Shown here: one piece after another, positions 29,012 through 38,470 of the stretch
How positions within the stretch are numbered: the stretch's first letter is position 1
How the letters are laid out: the number at the start of each line of letters is the position of its first letter
Assembly: GCA_964411665.1 (NCBI GenBank)
Contig: CAYPMR010000006.1
Span: 1 to 64,000, forward strand
DNA: 64,000 nt
From: CALFCE01 sp964411665
GTDB taxonomy: Bacteria; Pseudomonadota; Gammaproteobacteria; Granulosicoccales; Granulosicoccaceae
Direction of reading: 5' to 3'
The notes under the pieces: model-generated
What the model was told of the DNA's origin: nothing
Databases searched by the model: none
What the model saw: only the letters and a program-made list of their open reading frames with translations
Translations under genes and position numbers: made by a program

Positions 29012-31531
29012 GTGCCTCAGCAATACAGAAAATCTGATTCCAAACCTGCGCCGGTGATCCAGAGCATCATGCCTCTTTCGGCAAACCAGCAATCCTTCTG
29101 GTTTCACTCTCAGAACAACCATACCGCCGATTCGGCGGTGCTCCAGGTCCAGATCAAGATTGAAGGATCCCTGTGCCTCGAGACGCTCAAACAAGCATGG
29201 ATACAAATCCAAGCTGATTTCGACATGCTGCGTGCAACTGTGCACAACCATGAGAAGCACGAAGCTCTATTAATCTGTCATGAGCAGGTGCCTCTGGAGT
29301 TCACGACCCAGAACGAGATCAGTATTGATAAACACGAGAAACAGGCATCAATTCAAGCTTTCCTCGACAGCGACAAACAAAGAGGTATAACTCTTGATCA
29401 AGCCCCTACATCACGATTACATTGCATGGAGCTGGAGAAAACCAAATTTCTGCTTGTATGGACATGCCATCATTTACTGCTAGATGGATGGTCAGCTGCT
29501 TTGGTAATTAATGCATTGTTCAAAAATTACGCCGAAACGGTTGATGAAACAATTCCCTCAAAGCACCTTAACCCAAGCTTCAACACCTATCGTAAACGAC
29601 TCGATGCTCTATCCAAGGATCAGTCGATAGACTATTGGCGTGAAAAACTTTCTCTCATCACGCAACCCAATCTTCTAGGCAAAAAGAAATCAGTCATTGG
29701 AGAACCGATCAGCTTCATTGAACAGACAGTTTCTTTATCGGAAAATGAAATTGAAGATCTGCAAACTTTTTGCAAGCTACAGGGGCTAACCCAAAGTACG
29801 CTTGTTTATGGTGCCTGGGCACTACTGCTGGAAAATTTTTGTAAAACAGATTATTGCTGCCTTGGATTGGTATCGACAGGCAGGTCTACCTCAATTCTGG
29901 GTAGCGATATGGTGGTTGGCAATTTGGCAAACCTGATACCGTTTGCAATCGATATGACCCACCAGGGCGACTGGGTAGACTGGCTTAAGCAAATACAAAT
30001 CGGACAATTCGAAATAAAAGAACATGACATTGTTCCCTATTCGACATTGATGGAACTAGGCCAAGCCAGTTGTAGAAACGGGTACTTCGATTCTCTTATT
30101 GTTGTCGAGAATCTTCCCTCGATAGAGCTTCCAAGTCAGCTAGATCTTCGTATGGAAGAATTTAAATCTGATTTGACTACTACGTTTCCGTTCAATCTGG
30201 TTATCCGTCCGCACAATAAATGGGAGATCGTCTGCAGATTTGACCCTGAGTCTTTCAATAATACCTGGATAACTAACGTTCTCGCACTGTTAAAAGACAC
30301 CCTAAGGCATCTAACACACAGTGAGCCCGGCTCTCTTTTACAGCTAAAAGAGTTAACAAGCAAAGCATGCATTGAGCACCCGAATTCATCGAACAACGGC
30401 ATACCGTCGGGGATTAACCTACGTACAAAAGATATGATCAGGGATATGACCGGTCCCAGACATTTGCGTGATTTTGAAATGTTGGGATTGTTCGGCGAAG
30501 TGTTACTCGAAACTCCGATCGATATAGATGCCGGTTTTTTCGATCTCGGCGGTAACTCGTTCACTGCACTTAAACTGATATCTCTTATTGAAAAGAAATA
30601 CGAGCATCGCTTGTCTGTATCCACCCTTTTGCGGAAACAAACAACCAGATTACTGGTAGATGCACTTGAAACAACATCTAAACCTCATTTAACAATACCC
30701 AGCCTGATTCACTTGAACAATCAAGAAGAACAACCCGGTCTGTTCTGTTTGCACGCCGGAGGCGGCCACGCGCTTTTTTATCGAGATTTTGCGCACCGGC
30801 TAGGTAATGAACGACCAATCTACGCACTACAACCTAGAGGCATAGATGGTTACGATCAGCCCCTGGAATCTATAGAGTCAATGGCAGAACTTTATGTTGA
30901 CGAATTGTGCAAACAACAGCCAACTGGCCCGTATCACCTGCTCGGTTACTGCTTTGGCGCTGCATCACTTCTTCCTGAAATGTCAAAACTCCTACTTAAA
31001 CGAAAAAAACAGATAGGACACCTTATAGTTGTTGATTCACCTTCACCAATACCCCGCTCTCACCCAATGTCATCATTTGGCCGAAAAGCTTACATACGCT
31101 ATGAGCGCTTGGCCGAAAAAGGCCTGGCAAACAGAATAAGAGAAACCTTTTCTCCTACATCCTGGAATAAATATTTAGATAAGGCCCATAAAAAATTCGA
31201 TGATGGCTTTTTAAAGAGATACCAAAACGAGCCACTCAATAGCACTCCCAGTCACTTGGGCATGGTTCAAAAAGCGTGCAAAAAAGCTGAAAAAAAATAC
31301 CGTGCCGAACAAATGCCATTTAAAATCAGCTTGATCACCACAGTAGATTATGAATCCAGACGCGGATATAGCTTCCTGCAAGGAAACTGGCAAAAACTAA
31401 CCACTGGAGTGGATAGTTACACCGTCAATGCAACACATGCTGATTTATTTCTCGAGCCTCATGTGCGTGAGATAAGCAACGTCGTAACTAACATACTCAA
31501 AACTGATTCAACCAACATCTCGGTCATTTAG
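29012..31531 (+). CDS. NRPS termination protein, C-T-TE without A domain
   Basis: This is an 839-aa protein. GTG at 29012 is the first start in frame; an ATG at 29069 (residue 20) is an alternative, and neither has a clear ribosome site. A condensation domain (about residues 20-440) has an intact HHLLLDG at 153-159. A carrier domain has GGNSFTAL with Ser516. A thioesterase (about 565-835) has GYCFG with Cys647 where most TE domains have Ser, an Asp in LIVVDSP, and a His in ATHADLF at 809. There is no adenylation domain between C and T, so the carrier must be loaded by another protein or bypassed. The TE is expected to release the final product by hydrolysis, cyclisation or amide formation. 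Confidence 0.9.
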   Translation: MPQQYRKSDSKPAPVIQSIMPLSANQQSFWFHSQNNHTADSAVLQVQIKIEGSLCLETLKQAWIQIQADFDMLRATVHNHEKHEALLICHEQVPLEFTTQNEISIDKHEKQASIQAFLDSDKQRGITLDQAPTSRLHCMELEKTKFLLVWTCHHLLLDGWSAALVINALFKNYAETVDETIPSKHLNPSFNTYRKRLDALSKDQSIDYWREKLSLITQPNLLGKKKSVIGEPISFIEQTVSLSENEIEDLQTFCKLQGLTQSTLVYGAWALLLENFCKTDYCCLGLVSTGRSTSILGSDMVVGNLANLIPFAIDMTHQGDWVDWLKQIQIGQFEIKEHDIVPYSTLMELGQASCRNGYFDSLIVVENLPSIELPSQLDLRMEEFKSDLTTTFPFNLVIRPHNKWEIVCRFDPESFNNTWITNVLALLKDTLRHLTHSEPGSLLQLKELTSKACIEHPNSSNNGIPSGINLRTKDMIRDMTGPRHLRDFEMLGLFGEVLLETPIDIDAGFFDLGGNSFTALKLISLIEKKYEHRLSVSTLLRKQTTRLLVDALETTSKPHLTIPSLIHLNNQEEQPGLFCLHAGGGHALFYRDFAHRLGNERPIYALQPRGIDGYDQPLESIESMAELYVDELCKQQPTGPYHLLGYCFGAASLLPEMSKLLLKRKKQIGHLIVVDSPSPIPRSHPMSSFGRKAYIRYERLAEKGLANRIRETFSPTSWNKYLDKAHKKFDDGFLKRYQNEPLNSTPSHLGMVQKACKKAEKKYRAEQMPFKISLITTVDYESRRGYSFLQGNWQKLTTGVDSYTVNATHADLFLEPHVREISNVVTNILKTDSTNISVI

Positions 31532-31535
31532 CCTG

Positions 31536-32714
31536 ATGTCCCTAAAAATCAAGCGCAGAAAATTGATAATTCAACCGCTTCTCAAGTTTGTTGTCTTCGT
31601 TATCCTGTTTGTGTTCACAAATGCGTCTCATGCACACGCCTTGGGTGAAAATTATCTCTGGATCAATATAGAAAACGACCAATTAGTTGGAAAATTTGAA
31701 ATCAATAACAAGGACATAGCCAAATTTCTGGAAATTGAGATTGATCAAGATAAACCAATATCACAACAGAATAGCGTGGCGGTATTAAACTATCTAAAAC
31801 AGAATTTCCAGCTCAGTGACTCGCTCGGATTACTTGAGATCTCATTTGGCTCTGCATCCCACTACGAGGAGGGAAGCTCATACGTTGTGTTCCCGTTTAA
31901 TTCCCGTCACCCCGAGTCGGATCGGCTAAACATATCGAATACAGTTTTTTTAAAGCCTGGTGTCGACAATTTTGATCATTTACACAGAAGTCTTTTGGTA
32001 TACGAATACAATCGCCCTGCTGCAGTCGAATTTGGTACAGAAAACGTAGCATTTGTTTTTAGTTTCAGGCAGACAGAACATGAACTGAACTTGAAAAATC
32101 CTTCTAAAATATTGAAGTGGCAGGATTCCTTGTGGCAAGGCGTATTACACATATGGTATGGCCTGGATCATATGATCTTTTTAATGTTATGCCTTGTAAT
32201 AACTGTCATAAAACCGGTAGCCAATAGATGGGTCGCTGTAGAGAAACCACTACAAATCATCTGGCGAACTTTTTTGATCATCACGGTTTTCACTGTAGCC
32301 CATTCAATCACTCTCACTCTGGGAACCTTGGGCATCGTTCAATTTAATGCCTCTTTTGTTGAAATCATCATCGCATTCTCAATTTTGATCATTGCAATCA
32401 GTAATCTTGTACCTCGAATCAGCTCACACAGTCTTTTAATTATTTTCGCATTCGGATTATTTCACGGACTGGGATTTTCCTCTGTTTTAAGCGACCTGCA
32501 ATTTCGAACCATTAAAATCGATCGTATTCTTCTCAATTTCAATTTAGGGGTCGAACTGGGACAATTAGCTGTGGTACTAGCAGTCGTGCCCATACTGTAT
32601 TTTTTTCGACGCTCAAAATTCTACATTCCACTTTTTGTGTTACCTCTGTCAATAGTTTCGATCCTAATAGCCAGTTTTTGGCTCTATGAGCGCACACTCA
32701 TACTTCTCTCATGA
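31536..32714 (+). CDS. HupE/UreJ-type membrane protein with extracytoplasmic N-terminal domain
   Basis: This 392-aa protein has a signal peptide (VVFVILFVFTNASHAHA), a soluble region of about 160 residues, then six or so membrane helices with the HupE/UreJ_2 hallmarks HIWYGLDHMIFL near 204-215, VAHSITLTLG near 253 and LFHGLGFSS near 309. Members of this family are thought to move nickel or related metals, and His-rich motifs in the membrane are visible here. It starts 4 nt after the TE protein and its stop overlaps the next NRPS start (ATGA), so it is an integral operon member. Its role in the pathway is unknown: metal supply, product export or self-protection are all possible. Confidence 0.8.
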   Translation: MSLKIKRRKLIIQPLLKFVVFVILFVFTNASHAHALGENYLWINIENDQLVGKFEINNKDIAKFLEIEIDQDKPISQQNSVAVLNYLKQNFQLSDSLGLLEISFGSASHYEEGSSYVVFPFNSRHPESDRLNISNTVFLKPGVDNFDHLHRSLLVYEYNRPAAVEFGTENVAFVFSFRQTEHELNLKNPSKILKWQDSLWQGVLHIWYGLDHMIFLMLCLVITVIKPVANRWVAVEKPLQIIWRTFLIITVFTVAHSITLTLGTLGIVQFNASFVEIIIAFSILIIAISNLVPRISSHSLLIIFAFGLFHGLGFSSVLSDLQFRTIKIDRILLNFNLGVELGQLAVVLAVVPILYFFRRSKFYIPLFVLPLSIVSILIASFWLYERTLILLS

Positions 32715-35632
32715 TCGAAGAAGAAATAGAAGATGCTTATCCGCTCAGCCCTGCGCAATCGGGGATGCTCTATCATCTGCTGGAAAAGCCTGATTCCAAT
32801 GTCTATGTCTCGTACATCACGATAGACATCCTCGGAGAATTAGATGAAGCTCGATTAAAAAAAGCCTGGCAGGATACCATTCAACGTCACTCCATACTGC
32901 GCGCTTCTTTCTACTGGGAAGGACTAGACGATCCAATTCAGGTGATTAACAAAGGTTGCGATATAAGCTGGCGCTCCGTCAATTTTATCGATACTTCCGA
33001 AGTAGACCGACAGTCGAAAATCGCTAAAATTCTACAAGGCGAATCTCGTCAAGGATTCGATATTCAGCAGGCACCATTGATGCGATTTACACTAGTTCGT
33101 AGTGAAGCTGAAAAAGCCATACTGATTTGGTCGATCCATCATTTGTTAGCCGACGGTTGGTCAACACCACTCATATTGCAAGACGTCTACGACAACTACA
33201 GTCGTCAGTCTGGCAACGCTGAAGGTGATAGTGGCTGTGACAAGCAAGAGGTTTGTGTCACGGAATGGCCTTATCGACGATATATTCAATGGTTGCAATC
33301 AGCAGATCAATTAATGTTGCAGGATTACTGGAACCGTCGATTACATCATATTCCATTAGGCAATACGCGATTGCGACGAGTCACCAATGCACAGGAGTTA
33401 CCATCTGAAACCATAGTGCCTCAGGCCAGCATCACGTTAGGACGTTCTGAATCTACAGCAATCTCTTTATTTTGTCGCTCACACGGCATCACTCTCGGCA
33501 GTTTGATTCATGGTGCCTGGTCACTGGTACTTCGCGACTATTCAGCACAGAACTCAGTGTTGTTCGGTACAACTGTGAGCGGTCGGCCTGCAGATTTACC
33601 ACAGGTCGATAATGCAATCGGATTATTTCTGACCACACTGCCTTTAGCTGTTGATATTGAAACCGACACGACAGTTATTGACTGGATACGTCAATTACAA
33701 CTGATCATGCAACAGAATGCCGAACATAGTGCAGTGTCCCTGGTTAATTTGCAAAAAACGCTATTTAGCGAAGAAATATCAAAAGAAAATCGAACAATTG
33801 AATCGATTGTAGTTGTAGAGAGCCATGCCGGCGACATGTTGATTGGGGATGCAGATGGAAAAGGCATTGCCTTCAATAATGTACAGTATCAAACGCACAG
33901 TCACTATCCCCTTGCCTTGCTAGCAATACCCGGAGAATCTATCGAGTTTAGACTTGTCTTCGATGAAAATCGTTACTATCAGAACGACGTGGAGGCGATG
34001 CTTGCATACTTTACCGCAACTTTGAATCTACTGGCACATAACAGCCACGAATCACTTAAACAAATCCATCCTGGCAACCCCGTTCATTTTCTCTCTATAG
34101 ATCAATTTCGTGGTAAAGCCCCGATACCAGTTAGCGATCACACTGTGATCAGCTTATTTGAAGATACAGTGCAACGTCACCCCGATGAAATTGCAGTCAT
34201 TTGCTCGCAGAAGCAACTACTTCGTCGTGAGCTTGAGTTTCAATCAACTCAGTTAGCTTGTTTTCTACACGACAAGCAAGTAACTAGCGGTGGGTATATC
34301 GGCATCATGATGGATGCAGGCTGTGAACAGGTCATTGCTCTACTGGGTATTCTTAAATCAGGAAATGGTTACATACCACTCGATGTATCCAGTACAGGCG
34401 ACCAATTAGCTCATATTCAGCAAGAAACTGGTTTAAGTATAATTCTGCACGATCAGGTCGATCGACATGATTCATTCGAGCACGGCATACAGTGGATCAA
34501 TATACAAAATATTTCTGAAGATACAAGCAATACAGGAATAACTGCGGATATGAAAAACCTTCCGGCAGTTCAATCCACAAATGCAGCCTACTTAATCTAC
34601 ACATCAGGCTCCACTGGCAAACCAAAAGGTGTCATGGTAAATCACAGCAATGTGGTGTATTCGACACTGGCTCGACGGGATTTTTATACAGAGATTAAGC
34701 CACGATTTTTATTACTATCACCTTTTACATTCGACAGTTCAGTGGCTGGTATGTATTGGGTACTCTGTATCGGTGGCACATTGATTATTCCGGAAACCCA
34801 GGCAGTAAAAGATCCGGATCATGTTATAGATATTATCAAACGTCATCATGTTACTCATACCTTATGCTTGCCGTCTTTGTATCAGTTATTGCTACAGTTC
34901 GGAAATCAAGATCATTTCAAAAGTCTGAAATGTGTCATTGTCGCTGGAGAATCCTGCCAACCGAGCGTAGTAGAGGACCATTATCTATTGCTGCCAAAGG
35001 TAGAACTTGTCAACGAATACGGGCCCACCGAAGCAACTGTATGGAGTACTGCAAAACGTTTGAGCCCTACCACAGATTCAATCCTACCTATTGGCAAACC
35101 AATTGGTGACACTTTGTTACTTGTACTCGATGCAGAGGGAAAACCTGTTCCTGAGGGAGTTGAAGGTGAAATCTATATCGGTGGAAAAGGAGTGGCCTCT
35201 GGTTATATAAACAATCCGAAGAAAACCGATACAGCATTTATAAAAACACTGTTTTCTGGAAATTGCTCGCAAGGATCATATTCTGAGAATCTCTATCGCT
35301 CAGGAGATCTTGGATACTATTTAAACAATGGCGATATTGTGTTCACCGGCAGGGCTGACCGACAACTTAAAATACGAGGTTTTCGCGTCGAACCAGGACA
35401 GATTGAATCTGCATTGTCTACGCATCCACACGTACGCGAAATTGTCGTGGTAGGTCAAATGCCAAGTACTGACATTGACGATGAAGCTGTAAATACCAAA
35501 TCTACACAAAGCGTCTTGGAAGAAATAGAGAAGCAACTTGCATCCATGCCATACCAGGATGTCATCCAAATATTCAATGAACTTGGAATAACAAACGAGA
35601 ATCTTGATTTGGATACTCAGGAATCCACATGA
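32711..35632 (+). CDS. NRPS C-A protein ending after motif A8 (N-terminal part of a split A domain)
   Basis: This 973-aa protein has a condensation domain with HHLLADG at 143-149, then an adenylation domain with A3 YTSGSTGKPKG near 630, A5 NEYGPTEATV, A7 YRSGDLG and A8 GRADRQLKIRGFRVEPGQIE near 880. About 75 residues after A8 the protein stops; the C-terminal subdomain with A9, the A10 lysine and the carrier domain are missing. These pieces open the gene at 36417. The specificity residues I read by alignment to GrsA (D, S, A, C, I, A, E, V, W) match no code I know. The last 45 residues are helical and acidic and could dock to the next proteins. Start and stop both show ATGA overlaps. Confidence 0.9.
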   Translation: MIEEEIEDAYPLSPAQSGMLYHLLEKPDSNVYVSYITIDILGELDEARLKKAWQDTIQRHSILRASFYWEGLDDPIQVINKGCDISWRSVNFIDTSEVDRQSKIAKILQGESRQGFDIQQAPLMRFTLVRSEAEKAILIWSIHHLLADGWSTPLILQDVYDNYSRQSGNAEGDSGCDKQEVCVTEWPYRRYIQWLQSADQLMLQDYWNRRLHHIPLGNTRLRRVTNAQELPSETIVPQASITLGRSESTAISLFCRSHGITLGSLIHGAWSLVLRDYSAQNSVLFGTTVSGRPADLPQVDNAIGLFLTTLPLAVDIETDTTVIDWIRQLQLIMQQNAEHSAVSLVNLQKTLFSEEISKENRTIESIVVVESHAGDMLIGDADGKGIAFNNVQYQTHSHYPLALLAIPGESIEFRLVFDENRYYQNDVEAMLAYFTATLNLLAHNSHESLKQIHPGNPVHFLSIDQFRGKAPIPVSDHTVISLFEDTVQRHPDEIAVICSQKQLLRRELEFQSTQLACFLHDKQVTSGGYIGIMMDAGCEQVIALLGILKSGNGYIPLDVSSTGDQLAHIQQETGLSIILHDQVDRHDSFEHGIQWINIQNISEDTSNTGITADMKNLPAVQSTNAAYLIYTSGSTGKPKGVMVNHSNVVYSTLARRDFYTEIKPRFLLLSPFTFDSSVAGMYWVLCIGGTLIIPETQAVKDPDHVIDIIKRHHVTHTLCLPSLYQLLLQFGNQDHFKSLKCVIVAGESCQPSVVEDHYLLLPKVELVNEYGPTEATVWSTAKRLSPTTDSILPIGKPIGDTLLLVLDAEGKPVPEGVEGEIYIGGKGVASGYINNPKKTDTAFIKTLFSGNCSQGSYSENLYRSGDLGYYLNNGDIVFTGRADRQLKIRGFRVEPGQIESALSTHPHVREIVVVGQMPSTDIDDEAVNTKSTQSVLEEIEKQLASMPYQDVIQIFNELGITNENLDLDTQEST

Positions 35633-36420
35633 CACGGCGCATCAAGCGAAACGCACATTACGAAATAACGTTGGAAATCACTGATCCTGAATTTTTGCCA
35701 ACACCGCGCGAATCACAGAAAAATTGGATCATGAACCGGTTGTTAAAAGAGACAGATGATGAATTACAATTTCTCGATTCTATTTCAGAAAATTTGATAT
35801 CAGGTAATGACGAAACGATAAATTTCGATCGCGAACAAGCCAATCTTCCTGAACAGGACATCATGGAAGATTGGCAGATACCTGTTATGGAAAGAATGGC
35901 CGATATTGCTGCAAAATCAGGTGGAGATATACTGGAAATCGGCATGGGGCGTGGAATAGCATCTGACTATATACAACAACACAAGCCACATTCGCACACT
36001 ATTATAGAGTGCAATGATTCTATCGCCGCCAGCTTTTCAAATTGGTCTTCGAAATATCCAGCAAGGAAAACTCGTCTGCTGCATGGTAAATGGCAGGATA
36101 AAATCAACCAACTCGACCAGTACGATGGGATCCTATTTCATACGTATCCATTAAATGAAAATGAATTTGTTGAAAATGTTGTTCATGCGTCAACTTTTTC
36201 AGAACATTTTTTTGACACAGCCTCAAGAATATTAAGGCCCGGTGGTAGCTTCACTTATCTGACCAATGAAATCGACTCATTAAGTCGGATGCATCAGCGT
36301 AAATTACTGTCCATTTTTAGTGAAATTCGACTATCTCAAATTCAAGATCTTGATATACCTGATGACACAAGAGATTCGCTTTGGTTAAATAAATTATTGC
36401 TGGTAGAGATTATAAAATGA
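35629..36420 (+). CDS. GAMT-like SAM-dependent methyltransferase encoded inside a split A domain
   Basis: This 263-aa protein resembles guanidinoacetate methyltransferase over residues 78-220: MEDWQIPVMERM, ILEIGMGRGIASDYIQ (SAM loop near 100), IIECND with the ribose-binding Glu127, GILFHTYPLNE and RILRPGGSFTYLTNE. The two carboxylates that hold the guanidino group in mammalian GAMT (Glu45 and Asp134 of the rat enzyme) are Gln83 and His171 here, so guanidinoacetate is an unlikely substrate. The first 77 residues are unrelated and charged. ATGA overlaps join it to both A-domain halves. In known interrupted A domains a methyltransferase sits at this point within one polypeptide, so it probably methylates the residue loaded by the split A domain. 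Confidence 0.85.
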   Translation: MTRRIKRNAHYEITLEITDPEFLPTPRESQKNWIMNRLLKETDDELQFLDSISENLISGNDETINFDREQANLPEQDIMEDWQIPVMERMADIAAKSGGDILEIGMGRGIASDYIQQHKPHSHTIIECNDSIAASFSNWSSKYPARKTRLLHGKWQDKINQLDQYDGILFHTYPLNENEFVENVVHASTFSEHFFDTASRILRPGGSFTYLTNEIDSLSRMHQRKLLSIFSEIRLSQIQDLDIPDDTRDSLWLNKLLLVEIIK

Positions 36421-38459
36421 ACACTCTCCACCAACTCCTATCCAGATTATCATCGGATCAAGTCAATTTACTAGCCACCAAACTTCAAATAACGTCTGCA
36501 CCCAAATGTGCACAAAATAAAGCGAGCACACATACAGGACAAGCCAGACTAGCCGCTTATGTTCGACTTGATTCTGGTACCAGCATTGAATCACTTAAAA
36601 ATTATGCGACAAGCAATTTACCCTCTTATATGCAACCATCGTTGTATATTCCCCTTACCGAAATACCTAAATTACCTAACGGCAAATACGACGTTGCCTC
36701 ATTTCCAACAAATATACCTAACACAGAATCAACGAAAAACACTTCGATAACAGGCGTTCAAAATGATCGAACAATTAATTCATCAGTAACAGATCACTTA
36801 ATCAGAATACTTTCAGATTTAATGAGAATCGATGATATAAGAGCTACTGACAATTTTTTCGAAATCGGTGGAGACTCAATAACAGCTATTCGCTTTGTAT
36901 CACGAGCACGAGATGAAGGATTAAAAATAGACATACCGGCAGTAACGAACTCGCAAACAATTGCAGATATTCCATCTCAAAGCCAACATTTAAAAGAACA
37001 AAACGGTCGCATCGTTGCAACAGGTGAAACACCTCTGACTCCGATACAACAATGGTTTTTCGACCAATCATTCGTTGCTAATAATCACTGGAATCGAGGT
37101 GGAGCGTTTGAATTACAATCACATGTTGATCCTCACCGATTAAAATTAGTGATTGAAAACGTGGTTGCAGAGTATCCGGCACTAGGCAGCACCTTTCATA
37201 AAAAAAACAGTTCCATTAAAAACAATGATAATGAATGGTCCGCAACCATTCCAGACACACCACCACCTAGAGACACTGTATCAATAGTTACAATAGAAAC
37301 ATACAACATAGACAATCACGACAAGACTGTTTTTCAAGAATTACTTCACTCTATTCAACAATCCTTTGCACTGGAAAATGGCTGGATGTTTAAAATTTTA
37401 ATCGCTGTTGATCAACGATTAAAACGTCAGACACTACTATGGGTTGCTCACCATTTGGTGATAGATACACTATCTGAATCGGTTCTATTTGAAAAAATAG
37501 CTGGAAGATACGTCCGTCGGAATAATGAAATTACAAACCAAACTGCAGAATCAGCAAGTCTCAGGGAATGGTCAATCGCAGCAGCCAAGTCACCACGTAA
37601 ACTGGGAAGGAAACTACCAAAAACAAGCGCACACGGGCACACACTGACCGAAGCAGACTGCATAACATTAACTCAGAATTTCGAAACAAATATTACTGAA
37701 AATATTCAACTTGCAAACAGAATTTTCAACACCGGCACTCACGAGCTATTGCTATCAGTGTTGGCTACAGCATGGTTTAAAACCTGCGGCACTGATCAGA
37801 TGGATATCGATTTTGAAATACATGGTAGAGACCTGCTTGACACTGCAGTAGATGCCACTACCAGTGTCGGTTGGTTCACCTCATTTTTTCCTCTGAACAT
37901 TAAAAACTATAACAATACAGAATCTGAACAAAAATATTCGATCACTCTGATCAATCGAATAAAGCAAAATATCAGAGCAGCAAGTGAACATCATAAGCAA
38001 TCCTCCGGGCACTCGATTAAACCGCCACAGAGTTCTAATGCACCTGACCTACATTCCTTAACACCAATACTATTCAATTTCTCAGGCGTCAGTGAAAATT
38101 CATCAAAAAATATAGCGGACGATGTTTGGACACCTTTGGAACTGGAAGAATCAGTTTTTCGCAATCCAGCAAACAATCGGTCTCATTGGCTAGAAATCAA
38201 TGCGGGCATCAATCAAAACAAACTGATTGTTCGCTGGCGCTATCCTGAAAGCTGGGTGGATTATCCGTACATCAAACAAACAGATATGCAAAAGATAACT
38301 GAGGCATTCGCTGGATCTCTTGAGTGTCTGGTTGAATTTTCTAAATCGCAGAATGACATCCAATACACACCCAGTGATTTTCCGGAGCTTGAATTTTCAC
38401 AAAACGAATTGGATGACTTGATAGCTGACATTGCTTTCACTAAAAATTCAGATCAATAA
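36417..38459 (+). CDS. NRPS protein: C-terminal part of split A domain, T and epimerization domain
   Basis: This is a 680-aa protein. A helical N-terminus (MNTLHQLLSRLSSDQVNLLA) precedes an orphan A-domain tail with the A9-like LPSYMQPSLYIPLTEIPK and A10 NGKYD (Lys at about 90). A carrier domain with GGDSITA (Ser154) follows. From about 200 to the end lies an epimerization domain: HHLVIDT at 345, EIHGRD with Glu467, TSVGWFTSFFPL and FNFSGV. This supplies exactly what the protein at 32711-35632 lacks. The product of this module should be a D-configured aminoacyl or peptidyl thioester. The next gene's condensation domain would then be of the D-donor type. Confidence 0.88.
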   Translation: MNTLHQLLSRLSSDQVNLLATKLQITSAPKCAQNKASTHTGQARLAAYVRLDSGTSIESLKNYATSNLPSYMQPSLYIPLTEIPKLPNGKYDVASFPTNIPNTESTKNTSITGVQNDRTINSSVTDHLIRILSDLMRIDDIRATDNFFEIGGDSITAIRFVSRARDEGLKIDIPAVTNSQTIADIPSQSQHLKEQNGRIVATGETPLTPIQQWFFDQSFVANNHWNRGGAFELQSHVDPHRLKLVIENVVAEYPALGSTFHKKNSSIKNNDNEWSATIPDTPPPRDTVSIVTIETYNIDNHDKTVFQELLHSIQQSFALENGWMFKILIAVDQRLKRQTLLWVAHHLVIDTLSESVLFEKIAGRYVRRNNEITNQTAESASLREWSIAAAKSPRKLGRKLPKTSAHGHTLTEADCITLTQNFETNITENIQLANRIFNTGTHELLLSVLATAWFKTCGTDQMDIDFEIHGRDLLDTAVDATTSVGWFTSFFPLNIKNYNNTESEQKYSITLINRIKQNIRAASEHHKQSSGHSIKPPQSSNAPDLHSLTPILFNFSGVSENSSKNIADDVWTPLELEESVFRNPANNRSHWLEINAGINQNKLIVRWRYPESWVDYPYIKQTDMQKITEAFAGSLECLVEFSKSQNDIQYTPSDFPELEFSQNELDDLIADIAFTKNSDQ

Positions 38460-38470
38460 CCGCTAATACC

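Noticed and set aside
35629..36420. Frameshifted single NRPS gene (32711-38459) as a sequencing artefact
   Set aside because: Both junctions are clean ATGA overlaps with complete methyltransferase ends, and an A10 tail opens the next gene; two independent errors giving coupled starts are unlikely, though resequencing would settle it.
35629..36420. Guanidinoacetate methyltransferase of creatine metabolism
   Set aside because: The guanidino-binding Glu and Asp are replaced and no amidinotransferase is nearby.
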